A stretch of DNA of 64,000 nucleotides from NCBI RefSeq assembly GCF_002210165.1, contig NZ_AQQP01000003.1, positions 62,001 to 126,000 of the forward strand, in the 5' to 3' direction. The notes under the pieces were generated by a model, which worked only from the letters and a program-made list of their open reading frames with translations, ran no database searches and had not been told where the DNA came from. The stretch is from Phaeobacter sp. 22II1-1F12B (GTDB taxonomy: Bacteria; Pseudomonadota; Alphaproteobacteria; Rhodobacterales; Rhodobacteraceae). Both the position numbers and the translations under genes were made by a program. Each line of letters begins with the position of its first letter. Within the stretch, counting starts at the first letter, position 1. Shown one piece after another: positions 36,931 through 46,743 of this stretch.

Positions 36931-37889
36931 TTCCGTATATTCCATCCCAGAAGTGAGAGTAGTTCGACGGCCACATGTGCGCCGGCGATGGCTGTCGCCC
37001 CTGTCGTGTCAAAGGGAGGGGAAACCTCTACCACATCGCCGCCGACAATGTTGATCCCCGCCAATCCGCGCAACATCGCTGCCGCCTGCGCACTGGTCAA
37101 CCCGCCCCAGACCGGCGTTCCCGTACCCGGTGCATAGGCCGGATCCAACGCATCGATGTCAAACGTCAGGTAGACGGGGTGATCCCTGACCACCGCCTTG
37201 ATTTGGTTAACGACCTCTTCGGCACCCATTTTGTGTACAGATGGTGCATCGATTGTGCACACGCCCAACGGGTCCTCGTTAAAGGTTCGGATCCCCACCT
37301 GAATCGACCGCGAAGGATCGACGATGCCCGTTTTCACCGCCTTGTAGAACATGGTGCCGTGATCGACGCGCGACATGTCATCGTCCTGCCAGGTGTCGCT
37401 ATGCGCATCGAAGTGCACCAGCGACATCGGTCCGTATTTTTCGGCCATCGCCTTGAGGATCGGGAAGGAAATATAGTGATCCCCGCCCAGCGTGACCGGC
37501 GCCACATCCGCCGCAAGAATCGTGCGGATATGATCGGTCAGCCGGTCGGGAAAGGCTGGCACGTTCGCGTAGTCGAACGCGAGATCGCCGTAGTCGATGA
37601 TATCGAAATCGGCCATCACGTCGAAGGGCCAGCCATACGGACGATCAAAGGCCTGAAGGGAGCTCGCCTCGCGGATCGCGCGCGGGCCAAGACGTGTCCC
37701 GGGACGGTTCGTCACAGCTTGGTCGAACGGTACACCCGTTACGGCAATATCCACCCCTGTGAGATCCTTGGTATAGCGACGGCGCAGAAATGACGTTGCG
37801 CCACCAAAGGTGTTTTCAAAACTGTCCCCGCGCATACTCTCGCGAGTAAACGCCTGATCAACTTGGTTTTTTGCGTCTTCAAGCCCCAT
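36927..37889 (-). CDS. speB: Agmatinase
   Basis: A 320-residue ureohydrolase with intact Mn ligands (GGDHY, FDAHSDTW, FDIDALDPAYAPG). It resembles E. coli SpeB in the N-terminal blocks GVPFDQAVTNRPGTRLGP and DVMADFDIIDYGD. Expected reaction: agmatine to putrescine plus urea. It starts 3 nt after the M20 amidohydrolase stop and overlaps the next ureohydrolase by 4 nt. Two different ureohydrolases side by side suggest parallel use of arginine-derived guanidino compounds. Confidence 0.88.
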   Translation of the reverse strand: MGLEDAKNQVDQAFTRESMRGDSFENTFGGATSFLRRRYTKDLTGVDIAVTGVPFDQAVTNRPGTRLGPRAIREASSLQAFDRPYGWPFDVMADFDIIDYGDLAFDYANVPAFPDRLTDHIRTILAADVAPVTLGGDHYISFPILKAMAEKYGPMSLVHFDAHSDTWQDDDMSRVDHGTMFYKAVKTGIVDPSRSIQVGIRTFNEDPLGVCTIDAPSVHKMGAEEVVNQIKAVVRDHPVYLTFDIDALDPAYAPGTGTPVWGGLTSAQAAAMLRGLAGINIVGGDVVEVSPPFDTTGATAIAGAHVAVELLSLLGWNIRK

Positions 37890-37892
37890 GAT

Positions 37893-39062
37893 TTACCTCG
37901 CAGCCACAGGCTGGGCGCGTTCGACCAGCCGAGCGAAAAAGGATGCGCCAACAGGCGCGATCTCGTCGTTGAAATTATATTGCGGGTGGTGCAACCCAGC
38001 GGTGTTCCCCTGGCCGATGAACAGGTAAGCGCCCGGTCGCTCGTTCAGCATAAAGGCAAAATCCTCGGCGCCCATTTCACGCTCTGCATCATCCTGAACC
38101 CGGGCCTCACCCGCGACCTCGCGGGCGATTTCGGCCGCGAATGCAGTCTTCGCCGGATCATTCACCGTAGCTGGATAGCCTTTCACATAGTTCAGTTCGG
38201 CATCGACGCCGTAGCTGGCCGCCTGACCTGCCGTGATCATCTCCATCCGCTCGATAACCATCTCCTGAACCGATGGCCGGAAGCTGCGCACCGTGCCGTT
38301 CAGATAGGCGGTATCCGGGATCACGTTGTCTACGGAACCTGTGTGGATCTGCGTCAGCGACACGACCAGGTCATCCAGCGCAAAATGATTACGGCTCACA
38401 ATGCTCTGAATTGCCTGCGCCATCGATACGGCCGCCATGACCGGATCACGGGTGTTATGCGGCATTGCAGCATGTCCGCCTACGCCCCTGATATTGATGT
38501 GGAACGTATCAACCGCCGCCATGATCGGACCGGGCGTCGTGCGAAAGCTGCCGACTTCCGTTCCTGGCGCATTGTGCAAAGCGTAAACTTGGGAAATTTC
38601 GAACCGGTCCATGATACCTTCTTCGACCATGACATCGGCACCGCCGCCGGTTTCCTCGGCGGGCTGGAAAATCAGCGCAACCCGACCGGCAAAGTTGCGC
38701 GTCTCGGCAAGATAGCGCGCCGCGCCCAGCAACATGGTCGTGTGCCCGTCATGCCCGCAGGCATGCATCTTGCCCGGCTTCTGGCTTGCATAATCCAGCC
38801 CGGTGGCTTCGACGATCGGCAGGGCATCCATATCGGCACGCAGACCAATCGTAGAACCGTTCCCCTGCCCGTTTATGATCGCCACGATACCCGTTTTCGC
38901 GAATCCGCGGTGAATCTCGTCCACACCGAATTCCTTCAGCCGCGCAGCGACGAAGTCCGAGGTTTCATGACATTCCTGCCCCAGCTCCGGAATCGTATGC
39001 AGGTGCTTTCGCCACTCTGACATATCCTTGGAAAACTCGGCAATTCGGTTGACAACGGGCAT
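37893..39062 (-). CDS. M20 family amidohydrolase
   Basis: A 389-residue metal-dependent amidohydrolase of the hippurate/IAA-amino-acid hydrolase group. Metal ligands are visible in RADMDALP, HACGHDGHT (Cys and His), the EETGGG pair, and the C-terminal GLHHPQYNF. It cleaves N-acyl or N-carbamoyl bonds on amino acids or related amines. The frame extends to 39125, but the ATG at 39062 with AAGGA about 10 nt before it is preferred. It is the first gene of the operon with the two ureohydrolases, so it may release a guanidino compound or amine from an acylated form. That is inference. Confidence 0.87.
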   Translation of the reverse strand: MPVVNRIAEFSKDMSEWRKHLHTIPELGQECHETSDFVAARLKEFGVDEIHRGFAKTGIVAIINGQGNGSTIGLRADMDALPIVEATGLDYASQKPGKMHACGHDGHTTMLLGAARYLAETRNFAGRVALIFQPAEETGGGADVMVEEGIMDRFEISQVYALHNAPGTEVGSFRTTPGPIMAAVDTFHINIRGVGGHAAMPHNTRDPVMAAVSMAQAIQSIVSRNHFALDDLVVSLTQIHTGSVDNVIPDTAYLNGTVRSFRPSVQEMVIERMEMITAGQAASYGVDAELNYVKGYPATVNDPAKTAFAAEIAREVAGEARVQDDAEREMGAEDFAFMLNERPGAYLFIGQGNTAGLHHPQYNFNDEIAPVGASFFARLVERAQPVAAR

Positions 39063-39124
39063 TCGATGCAAATCCTTGGGTGGCACAGACGATGCTATCT
39101 GACACTGAACCAAAGGCCGCTGCA

Positions 39125-39964
39125 ATGCCCGATGACGCCCTGATTCACGACCGCGACGCGGGGTTAGAACGGCTTCTTGAAATTATGCGGCGGCTGCGGG
39201 ATCCGGAAACCGGCTGTCCCTGGGATATCGAGCAGGATTTTGGCTCGATCGCACCATATACGATCGAAGAGGCCTATGAAGTCGCTGATGCGATCGAACG
39301 CGAATCCTGGTCCGAGCTTGAAGGCGAGTTGGGAGACCTCTTGCTGCAAACCGTATATCACGCCCAGATGGGAGAAGAGGAGAATCTCTTTTCCTTCCAA
39401 TCCGTTGTGCGCAATATCTCGGACAAGATGGTGGCGCGGCATCCCCATGTTTTCGGGGATGAATCCCGCGAGAAGTCCGCAGAACAGCAGACACGCGACT
39501 GGGAAAGCATCAAGGCCGCAGAACGCAAGGACAAGGAGCAGGCAGGCGCCCTGGATGGTGTGGCGCCCAACCTTCCCGCCCTGCTACGGGCCGTTAAGCT
39601 CCAAAAACGCGCGGCCCGCGTTGGATTTGACTGGCCGGAAACGGAACAAGTACTGGACAAGCTGGTCGAGGAAACCCGCGAACTGGTCGAAGCACGCGAA
39701 ACGCTCGACGCCGACCATGTCGAAGAAGAATTCGGTGACCTGCTCTTTGTGATGGCCAACCTCGCCCGCCACTTCAAAATCGACCCCGAAGCCGCGCTGC
39801 GCCGTACCAATGCCAAGTTCACGAGGCGATTTCAGGCAATCGAAGAACGGCTTGCTCAATCCGGCAAGCGGCCTCAGGACAGCGATCTGGCAGAAATGGA
39901 CCGGCTGTGGGACGAGGTGAAGGCCGAAGAAAAGGCCCGGAAAAGCAATAAGGCCGGAACTTGA
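39125..39964 (+). CDS. mazG: Nucleoside triphosphate pyrophosphohydrolase
   Basis: A 279-residue two-domain MazG. The N-terminal domain has DPETGCPWDIEQ and the EExxE...ExxD metal site in TIEEAYEVADAIE/LEGELGDLL. The C-terminal domain repeats it in LVEETRELVEA/EEEFGDLLF. It hydrolyses NTPs to NMP and PPi, clearing non-canonical nucleotides. In-frame starts also exist at 39080 (GTG) and 39092; the ATG at 39125 with AAGG before it is preferred. Its stop overlaps the next gene's TTG start. Confidence 0.93.
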   Translation: MPDDALIHDRDAGLERLLEIMRRLRDPETGCPWDIEQDFGSIAPYTIEEAYEVADAIERESWSELEGELGDLLLQTVYHAQMGEEENLFSFQSVVRNISDKMVARHPHVFGDESREKSAEQQTRDWESIKAAERKDKEQAGALDGVAPNLPALLRAVKLQKRAARVGFDWPETEQVLDKLVEETRELVEARETLDADHVEEEFGDLLFVMANLARHFKIDPEAALRRTNAKFTRRFQAIEERLAQSGKRPQDSDLAEMDRLWDEVKAEEKARKSNKAGT

Positions 39965-40614
39965 TCTCTCATCATCACAAGACCCTGTTCGTCCATATTC
40001 CGAAATGTGGCGGTCAAAGCATCGAAACGGCATTTCTCAAAGACCTCGATCTGACATGGGAAACGCGGGCGCCGCTTTTGCTGCGGCGCAATGACGATAC
40101 GCGGCTTGGCCCGCCACTGCTCGGACACCTCACGCTGCGCGAATATTTGCGCTACCGGTACCTGACGGAAGAACAGCTTGAGACCTATTACAGCTTTGCC
40201 GTGGTTCGGAATCCGTTTGCCCGGGTCATTTCTCTCTTCAACTACCTGAAATTCGCCGAGAACCTTTCCGATTTCGTGCAAATCTGGCTGCGCAAACAGT
40301 TTTCCCATGCAAACAGCTATGAGCAGGAAAACCACGGCTACAAAGGCCGCTACCACTTCGTGCGGCCACAGCGGGATTTCGTCATCGACGCCAGCGGTGA
40401 CGTAGCAGTGAAACTGATTCTGCCGCTCGAAGACATAAGCAAGGATTTTCCGAAGGTCCGCGCGGCGACCGGGCTTTCCTCGGCGCTGCCGCATGTGAAT
40501 GCCTCTCCCAAGCGCAAGGCCACGATAGGCGATCTGGACGACGCCAGCATTGCCGCGATCTGCGACCTCTACCAAGCAGATTTCGAAGCTTTCGGCTATC
40601 CGGACAAACCATAG
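39961..40614 (+). CDS. Sulfotransferase family 2 protein
   Basis: A 217-residue protein. HIPKCGGQSIETAF at about residues 12-25 is the PAPS 5'-phosphosulfate loop, and VVRNPFARVISLFN near 81-94 is the 3'-phosphate-binding block. It should transfer sulfate to a glycan or small molecule. The start is a TTG overlapping the mazG stop (TTGA), so expression depends on mazG translation. It is the second sulfotransferase-like gene in the window, but of a different subgroup from 2574-3278. Confidence 0.8.
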   Translation: MISHHHKTLFVHIPKCGGQSIETAFLKDLDLTWETRAPLLLRRNDDTRLGPPLLGHLTLREYLRYRYLTEEQLETYYSFAVVRNPFARVISLFNYLKFAENLSDFVQIWLRKQFSHANSYEQENHGYKGRYHFVRPQRDFVIDASGDVAVKLILPLEDISKDFPKVRAATGLSSALPHVNASPKRKATIGDLDDASIAAICDLYQADFEAFGYPDKP

Positions 40615-40682
40615 CCCGCTTGCGGGTGGACATTACGGACCCGTGTTGACACTGTCCGGCCTCGCAAGAACCGGAGAATGTC

Positions 40683-41624
40683 ATGCCCGCGAGAAAAATC
40701 ATTATCGACACAGACCCAGGGCAGGATGATGCGGTTGCAATCCTTCTTGCCCTGTCGAGCCCGGAACAAATCGAGATTCTGGGCCTGACGACCGTGGCGG
40801 GCAACGTGCCTCTGGACCTGACCACACGCAACGCTCGGATCGTCTGCGAACTCGCCGGGCGCACGGATGTTGGCGTTTATGCAGGCTGCGACAGGCCGCT
40901 TGGCCGCGATCTGGTTACGGCCGAACATGTGCATGGCAAGACCGGGCTGGATGGGCCAAAGCTCCCTGAACCGACCATGGAAATCGCACCCGAGCACGCG
41001 GTCGATTTCATTGTGGAAACCCTGAGGAAAGAACCGGCGGGTACCGTCACCCTATGCCCGCTGGGGCCGCTGACAAACATCGCGACAGCCCTGCAAAAAG
41101 CCCCGGATATCGGGGAGAAGATTCAGGAAATCGTGCTGATGGGTGGCGCCTATTTCGAGGTCGGCAACATCACCCCAACGGCCGAATTCAACATTTACGT
41201 CGATCCCGAAGCCGCTGACATCGTGTTCAAATCCGGTATCAAGATCACGGTCATGCCGCTTGATGTCACGCACAAGGCGCTGGTCACCAAGGAACGCAAC
41301 GACGCTTTCCGGGCGCTTGGCACCCCGGTTGGCGTCGCTGTTGCCGAGATGACGGATTTCTTCGAACGGTTCGACAAGGAAAAATACGGCTCGACCGGGG
41401 CGCCGCTGCACGATCCCTGCGTTACAGCCTATCTACTGCAACCGGAACTTTTCAGTGGTCGGCACATCAATGTCGAAATCGAGACGGTGTCCGAGTTGAC
41501 GCTTGGCATGACCGTCGCCGATTGGTGGGGTGTGACTGACCGCAAGGCGAACGCGACCTTTATCGGCGACATCGATGCGGACGGATTCTTTGCCCTTCTG
41601 ACCGAAAGGCTGGCCCGCTTGTGA
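40683..41624 (+). CDS. Nucleoside hydrolase
   Basis: A 313-residue Ca-dependent N-ribohydrolase that splits nucleosides into base and ribose for salvage. The calcium site DTDPGQDDA is at residues 9-17, with further ligands in TVAGN and GAPLHDPC. It looks like the inosine-uridine-preferring (IUNH) type, but specificity is not certain. GGAG lies 6 nt before the ATG. The next gene overlaps its stop by 4 nt. Confidence 0.93.
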   Translation: MPARKIIIDTDPGQDDAVAILLALSSPEQIEILGLTTVAGNVPLDLTTRNARIVCELAGRTDVGVYAGCDRPLGRDLVTAEHVHGKTGLDGPKLPEPTMEIAPEHAVDFIVETLRKEPAGTVTLCPLGPLTNIATALQKAPDIGEKIQEIVLMGGAYFEVGNITPTAEFNIYVDPEAADIVFKSGIKITVMPLDVTHKALVTKERNDAFRALGTPVGVAVAEMTDFFERFDKEKYGSTGAPLHDPCVTAYLLQPELFSGRHINVEIETVSELTLGMTVADWWGVTDRKANATFIGDIDADGFFALLTERLARL

Positions 41625-42073
41625 CCGCCATTCACCTTGCCAAGCCTGAGGATTTCGACCGGCTCGACGCCTTGGTCGCCGCCTTCCACCAAGAGGAAGG
41701 GATCGAACTGTCGCCGGATAAGCGACGGGCCGGGCTGTTTCCTTTGCTGGAAGGCATTCCGCACGGGGTAGCCTATCTGATCGGGCCAGCGCGGGCGCCG
41801 ATTGGATACATTGTCCTGACTTTCACTTGGTCGGTTGAATATGGCGGCCTCGACGGGTTCATCGACGAGATATACCTGAGGCCAGCCGTCCGTGGACGCG
41901 GGATCGCCAGTGAGGTCATGCAAACCCTGCCCGCCAAACTGGCCGAAGCCGGATTGAACACGATCCACCTTGAAGTCGATCGCGACAATACCCGCGCGAT
42001 GAAACTTTACGAACGCATCGGATTTCGACCACGCGAAAGCTATGTGATCATGTCCAAGCGGTTGCGGTCGTAA
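41621..42073 (+). CDS. GNAT family N-acetyltransferase
   Basis: A 150-residue single-domain acyl-CoA transferase. The acetyl-CoA loop VRGRGIASEVM is near residues 89-99, and the family's terminal helix is YERIGFRPRESYVIM. The acceptor is unknown. The GTG start overlaps the nucleoside hydrolase stop, so the pair is an operon. Confidence 0.9.
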   Translation: MTAIHLAKPEDFDRLDALVAAFHQEEGIELSPDKRRAGLFPLLEGIPHGVAYLIGPARAPIGYIVLTFTWSVEYGGLDGFIDEIYLRPAVRGRGIASEVMQTLPAKLAEAGLNTIHLEVDRDNTRAMKLYERIGFRPRESYVIMSKRLRS

Positions 42074-42247
42074 AACGTCACGCTGCTGCCTAATGTCAGC
42101 AAATTCTTGCCGGCAGCCGCGTTCCATCAATTCTTTTCAGGAACACATGACCAACCCGTGCGTTTTTGCGTGCCGGGCAAGGATAAAGCTTGGCTAAAAG
42201 GGTCTGGTCAATGCCGGGCCAAAGACAAAGGACAAGGAGTTTCCAAT

Positions 42248-42529
42248 ATGAAATCGTGGATCATTGGCGCATTGGGCGCAACATCCCTGCTGGTATCGGC
42301 CTGTGGCGACATGCAACTCACAGAAGACCAACGCACCGTTGCAGGCGTTGCTGGCGGCGCTGCCGCCGGTCTGATCGCGGCGGATGCGCTCAAAGCCGAC
42401 GACGACTGGAAACTGATTGCTGCCCTTGGCGGAGCCGCTGCCGGTACGGTTGTCGCTCAGAATTCTGCAGCGCAAAGCTGCGCATATGCACGCGGCGACG
42501 GTACGTACTACACGGCGCCCTGCTCTTAA
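42248..42529 (+). CDS. Small lipoprotein with glycine-zipper segments
   Basis: A 93-residue envelope lipoprotein. The lipobox LVSAC gives acylated Cys19. Two Gly/Ala-rich segments (GVAGGAAAGLIAA and LGGAAAGTVVA) look like glycine zippers of outer-membrane lipoproteins. One Cys pair in the C-terminal 20 residues may form a disulfide. A strong AAGGAG site precedes the ATG at 42248, which is preferred over upstream in-frame starts. Function unknown. Confidence 0.82.
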   Translation: MKSWIIGALGATSLLVSACGDMQLTEDQRTVAGVAGGAAAGLIAADALKADDDWKLIAALGGAAAGTVVAQNSAAQSCAYARGDGTYYTAPCS

Positions 42530-42543
42530 CCAGGTACCGCAGC

Positions 42544-42578
42544 AAAAAACCCCACGGCGTTGAAACCGTGGGGTTTTT
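42544..42578. terminator. Bidirectional intrinsic terminator between lipoprotein gene and eno
   Basis: CCCCACGG and CCGTGGGG form a perfect 8-bp stem with an 8-nt loop. It is flanked by AAAAAA on the left and TTTTT on the right, so it terminates transcripts from both convergent genes. Confidence 0.93.
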
Positions 42579-42592
42579 CATTTTTCAGGACA

Positions 42593-43897
<1,305 letters not shown>

Positions 43898-43939
43898 TTA
43901 CCGCGTCTTACCGGGCGCTGGCCCGCAGGAAAAGACCCG

Positions 43940-44809
43940 TCACGCCCGAATACGCAATTTGCGTTCACGCAGAACGGTGTAGATGCCCGATGCCACGATG
44001 ATCGCTGCCCCCAGAAGCATCATCGCGTCTGGGCGTTCGCCAAACACAAAGAAACCGACAAGCAGCGCGAAGAGCATGCGCGAATAGCGGAATGGAGTCA
44101 CAAAGGACACTTCGCCGATCCGCATTGCCGCGACGATGGCATAGTAAGACAGCGCGGCGAACACGATTGAGCCGATGATCAGCCCCCAAAGCGTCATGTC
44201 CGGAACCACGGGCGTATGGCGTGTCACGAGGCCAAGCATCAGCGATGTCGGGATCAACGTCAGGAAAGCAAGAAAGCTGAGCTGATAGGTCGATACCAGA
44301 CCATGAACGCCCCGGGTTGAAATATCCCGCAGCGCAAGGCCGATGACACCGATCACGGCAAACAGCGACAGGGCATTGAACCCTTCCATGCCCGGTCGCA
44401 CAACCAGCAGGACACCGAAAAAGCCGATGATAATGGCGCTCCACCGCCGCCAGCCGACGGGTTCCCGCATAAAGATGGCCGCGGCCAGCGTAACAGCAAG
44501 CGGTGTGGCCTGCAGGATGGCCGAAGCCGAAGATATGGGCGTATAGGCAAGCGCCGTGACGAACCCCGTCGTGCCGATCAGTTCACCAAGGCAGCGCATG
44601 AACACCGGGAATGAAAGGTATTGGCGCGTGAACAGCGACTGACCGCGCAAAAGGATAAGCACCGCGTAGATCGCCGTTCCGCCCAGCCCAAGCGACAGGA
44701 CGATCTGCCATGTCGGCATCGCGCCGGCCATGAGCTTGATGAACATGTCTTCGAGCGCGAACAGGAACATGGCAACCGTCATGAGCACCGCTCCGCGCAG
44801 ATTGTCCAT
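43940..44809 (-). CDS. EamA/DMT family transporter
   Basis: A 289-residue inner-membrane protein with about ten helices in two EamA repeats. The first helix is LMTVAMFLFALEDMFIKLM; the second repeat ends in FRYSRMLFALLVGFFVFGE. The substrate is unknown (metabolite or amino-acid exporters are typical). The frame reaches 44851, but the ATG at 44809 with a GGAAGG site is preferred. Divergent from the AbrB-type transporter. Confidence 0.88.
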   Translation of the reverse strand: MDNLRGAVLMTVAMFLFALEDMFIKLMAGAMPTWQIVLSLGLGGTAIYAVLILLRGQSLFTRQYLSFPVFMRCLGELIGTTGFVTALAYTPISSASAILQATPLAVTLAAAIFMREPVGWRRWSAIIIGFFGVLLVVRPGMEGFNALSLFAVIGVIGLALRDISTRGVHGLVSTYQLSFLAFLTLIPTSLMLGLVTRHTPVVPDMTLWGLIIGSIVFAALSYYAIVAAMRIGEVSFVTPFRYSRMLFALLVGFFVFGERPDAMMLLGAAIIVASGIYTVLRERKLRIRA

Positions 44810-44917
44810 GATGCCTACCTTCCCTTTGCCTGTTCCTGCATCGCCCTGCACGAAAGCCTGACACCTTGCAAGCGCTTTGAATTGCAGCCCCCCATCCCCG
44901 GTGGTAAAGCCCCGATC

Positions 44918-45955
44918 ATGCAGTCAAATTCAGTTCCGCCGCCGTTACGGGTGTCTCTTGTTTCGCTTTGTATCGGGGCCATCGGTGCGGGGTTGGCATG
45001 GCTGCTTTCCATGCCCGCGCCGATCATCGTCGGCCCTGCACTGCTGGTGAGTATTGTGGGCATCGCAGGCGTCCGCGTGCATGTCGACGACCGTATCCGC
45101 AATGTCTGTTTCGTGCTGCTTGGCGTCGGCATCGGCGCAGGATTCGATCCCAACGCAAGTGCCGCGATTCTCCACTGGCCCTTGGCGTTCGTGACGCTGG
45201 CGGTCGGCCTGTACGCGACGATGTTGATCTCTCGGTTTACTCTCACCCGCGTCTTTGGCTTTGATCACCGATCCGCTGTCCTTGCTGCCGCGCCCGGCCA
45301 TCTGAGTTTCGTGATGAGCCTTGCCGAAACCACCGGCACGGATATCGGCAAGATCGCTCTCGCGCAAAGCACGCGGCTGCTGGCGCTGACGCTTATCGTG
45401 CCCTTCGTGGCGCAGGCAATCGGATACCCCCTGCGCAATATCGGCGCGATGGGAGGGCCGCCTATGATGCTGTGGGAACTGGCGCTTCTGGCTGCCGGGG
45501 GCGTGGCCGTCGGGCTGGTTTTCCAAAAGCTGAAGGTGCCTGCCCCGCTCTTGATGGGGTGCATGGCGGTCTCTGGCCTAACCCATGTCACCGCGCAGAT
45601 CGACGGGGGTGTGCCGTCCTGGATTTTGACCCCGGCTTTCATGACGCTTGGCACGGTGATCGGCACACGGTTCTCGGGCATGACCCGTGCTGACGCGCGT
45701 GGCGCGCTTCTGGCCGGTGTTACGATCACGCTTATCGCGGCCATCGTGGCTGTGCTGACCGCCGCGCCGGTCGCCTACATGTTGGGTATGCCCGTCGCCC
45801 ATGTGCTGGTTGCGTTCGCGCCGGGCGGGCTTGAGACCATGATCGCATTGGGTGCCGTGTTAAAGGCCGACCCGGGTTTTGTCGCGGCCTGCCATATCAT
45901 GCGACTGGTGATCCTGATCGGGCTGATCCCCTTGATGCTCGGGCGGCAATCTTAG
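44918..45955 (+). CDS. AbrB family membrane protein
   Basis: A 345-residue protein with about ten helices built from two AbrB duplication repeats (LLSMPAPIIVGPALLVSI and LKVPAPLLMGCMAVSGL). Members are often mislabelled ammonia monooxygenase regulators; they have no DNA-binding domain and are probably transporters. The family block AAAPGHLSFVMSLAETTGTD is clear (residues about 125-145). The ATG at 44918 is chosen because the sequence upstream lacks homology and hydrophobic character. Confidence 0.88.
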   Translation: MQSNSVPPPLRVSLVSLCIGAIGAGLAWLLSMPAPIIVGPALLVSIVGIAGVRVHVDDRIRNVCFVLLGVGIGAGFDPNASAAILHWPLAFVTLAVGLYATMLISRFTLTRVFGFDHRSAVLAAAPGHLSFVMSLAETTGTDIGKIALAQSTRLLALTLIVPFVAQAIGYPLRNIGAMGGPPMMLWELALLAAGGVAVGLVFQKLKVPAPLLMGCMAVSGLTHVTAQIDGGVPSWILTPAFMTLGTVIGTRFSGMTRADARGALLAGVTITLIAAIVAVLTAAPVAYMLGMPVAHVLVAFAPGGLETMIALGAVLKADPGFVAACHIMRLVILIGLIPLMLGRQS

Positions 45956-45966
45956 GCAGACCCGGC

Positions 45967-46380
45967 TCAGGATTTCTTGCGACGCACCCCGTATAACTCA
46001 AGACGGTGCCCGCGGAGATCATAGCCAAGCTTGGCGGCGATCTTTTCTTGCAGAGCTTCGATCTCGGGGTCGACAAATTCGATCACATCACCGGTCTGGA
46101 CATCGATCAGATGATCGTGGTGTTCCCGCGTCGCGTCTTCATAGCGGGCACGGCCATCGCCAAATTCCAGACGTTCCAGAATACCGGATTCTTCGAACAG
46201 CTTGACCGTACGATAGACCGTTGCCAGCGATATGCCGCTGTCCACCGCACTGGCCCGCGCATAAAGTTCTTCGACATCGGGGTGATCGCTGCTGTCCTCC
46301 AGCACCTGGGCAATCACGCGGCGCTGGCCCGTTATCCGAAGGCCTTTGGCCTCGCAACGATCGATGATTGTCTGCGTCAT
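45967..46380 (-). CDS. mur: Fur family regulator, Mur-like
   Basis: A 137-residue winged-helix metal-responsive repressor. The DNA-recognition helix SGISLATVYRTVKLFEESG is intact, followed by the regulatory-metal motif HHDHLIDV. The CxxC structural-zinc motif found in E. coli Fur is absent (DVQTGDVIEF instead), which fits the alphaproteobacterial Mur branch that responds to manganese. It is convergent with the AbrB gene and divergent from the DEAD-box gene. The open frame continues upstream through 48138, but that part is antisense to the helicase. Confidence 0.88.
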   Translation of the reverse strand: MTQTIIDRCEAKGLRITGQRRVIAQVLEDSSDHPDVEELYARASAVDSGISLATVYRTVKLFEESGILERLEFGDGRARYEDATREHHDHLIDVQTGDVIEFVDPEIEALQEKIAAKLGYDLRGHRLELYGVRRKKS

Positions 46381-46743
46381 GGCAGTTCCCGTCTTCTGTC
46401 CTGAATAATGGTGTACCCAATGCAACGGTTTCGATCCACCGGGTTTTCTGCCTCTGCAAAGGTTGACTTTAGGGGCGCGAGGGTCCATTTGCGCCTCAAC
46501 CGCCGTCTTCTGCCGCGTGAGCAGACGCATGGGCCACATGCCCCTGCTGCCCTGAATGGGCCTCTGACCAAGACAGCGATTGAACCGTGTTCCCAAAATC
46601 ACGCGTGGGGCCAAAGCGCCAGTCCGGCCTGTTCGCGGCATCCTGCCCGGCGGCCCGAGGAAAGGCGTCCCCAACGGCCACCTGTTTGGTGGCGAAACAG
46701 GTGCGTGTGGCGCAAGGGCGTCGTCGTGCCGAAAGGATATGAC
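46381..46743 (+). promoter_or_regulatory. 363-nt leader region of the DEAD-box helicase gene
   Basis: There is no convincing coding sequence between the mur start and the helicase start. The region includes a perfect hairpin at 46679-46703 (CACCTGTTT-7-AAACAGGTG) that ends 40 nt before the TTG start codon. Long structured leaders are known for cold-inducible or autoregulated RNA helicases, so this may control translation. It also holds the mur promoter on the other strand. Confidence 0.5.

Noticed and set aside
37863-39020. 385-residue open frame on the plus strand
   Set aside because: Antisense to the M20 amidohydrolase, which has all its metal ligands.
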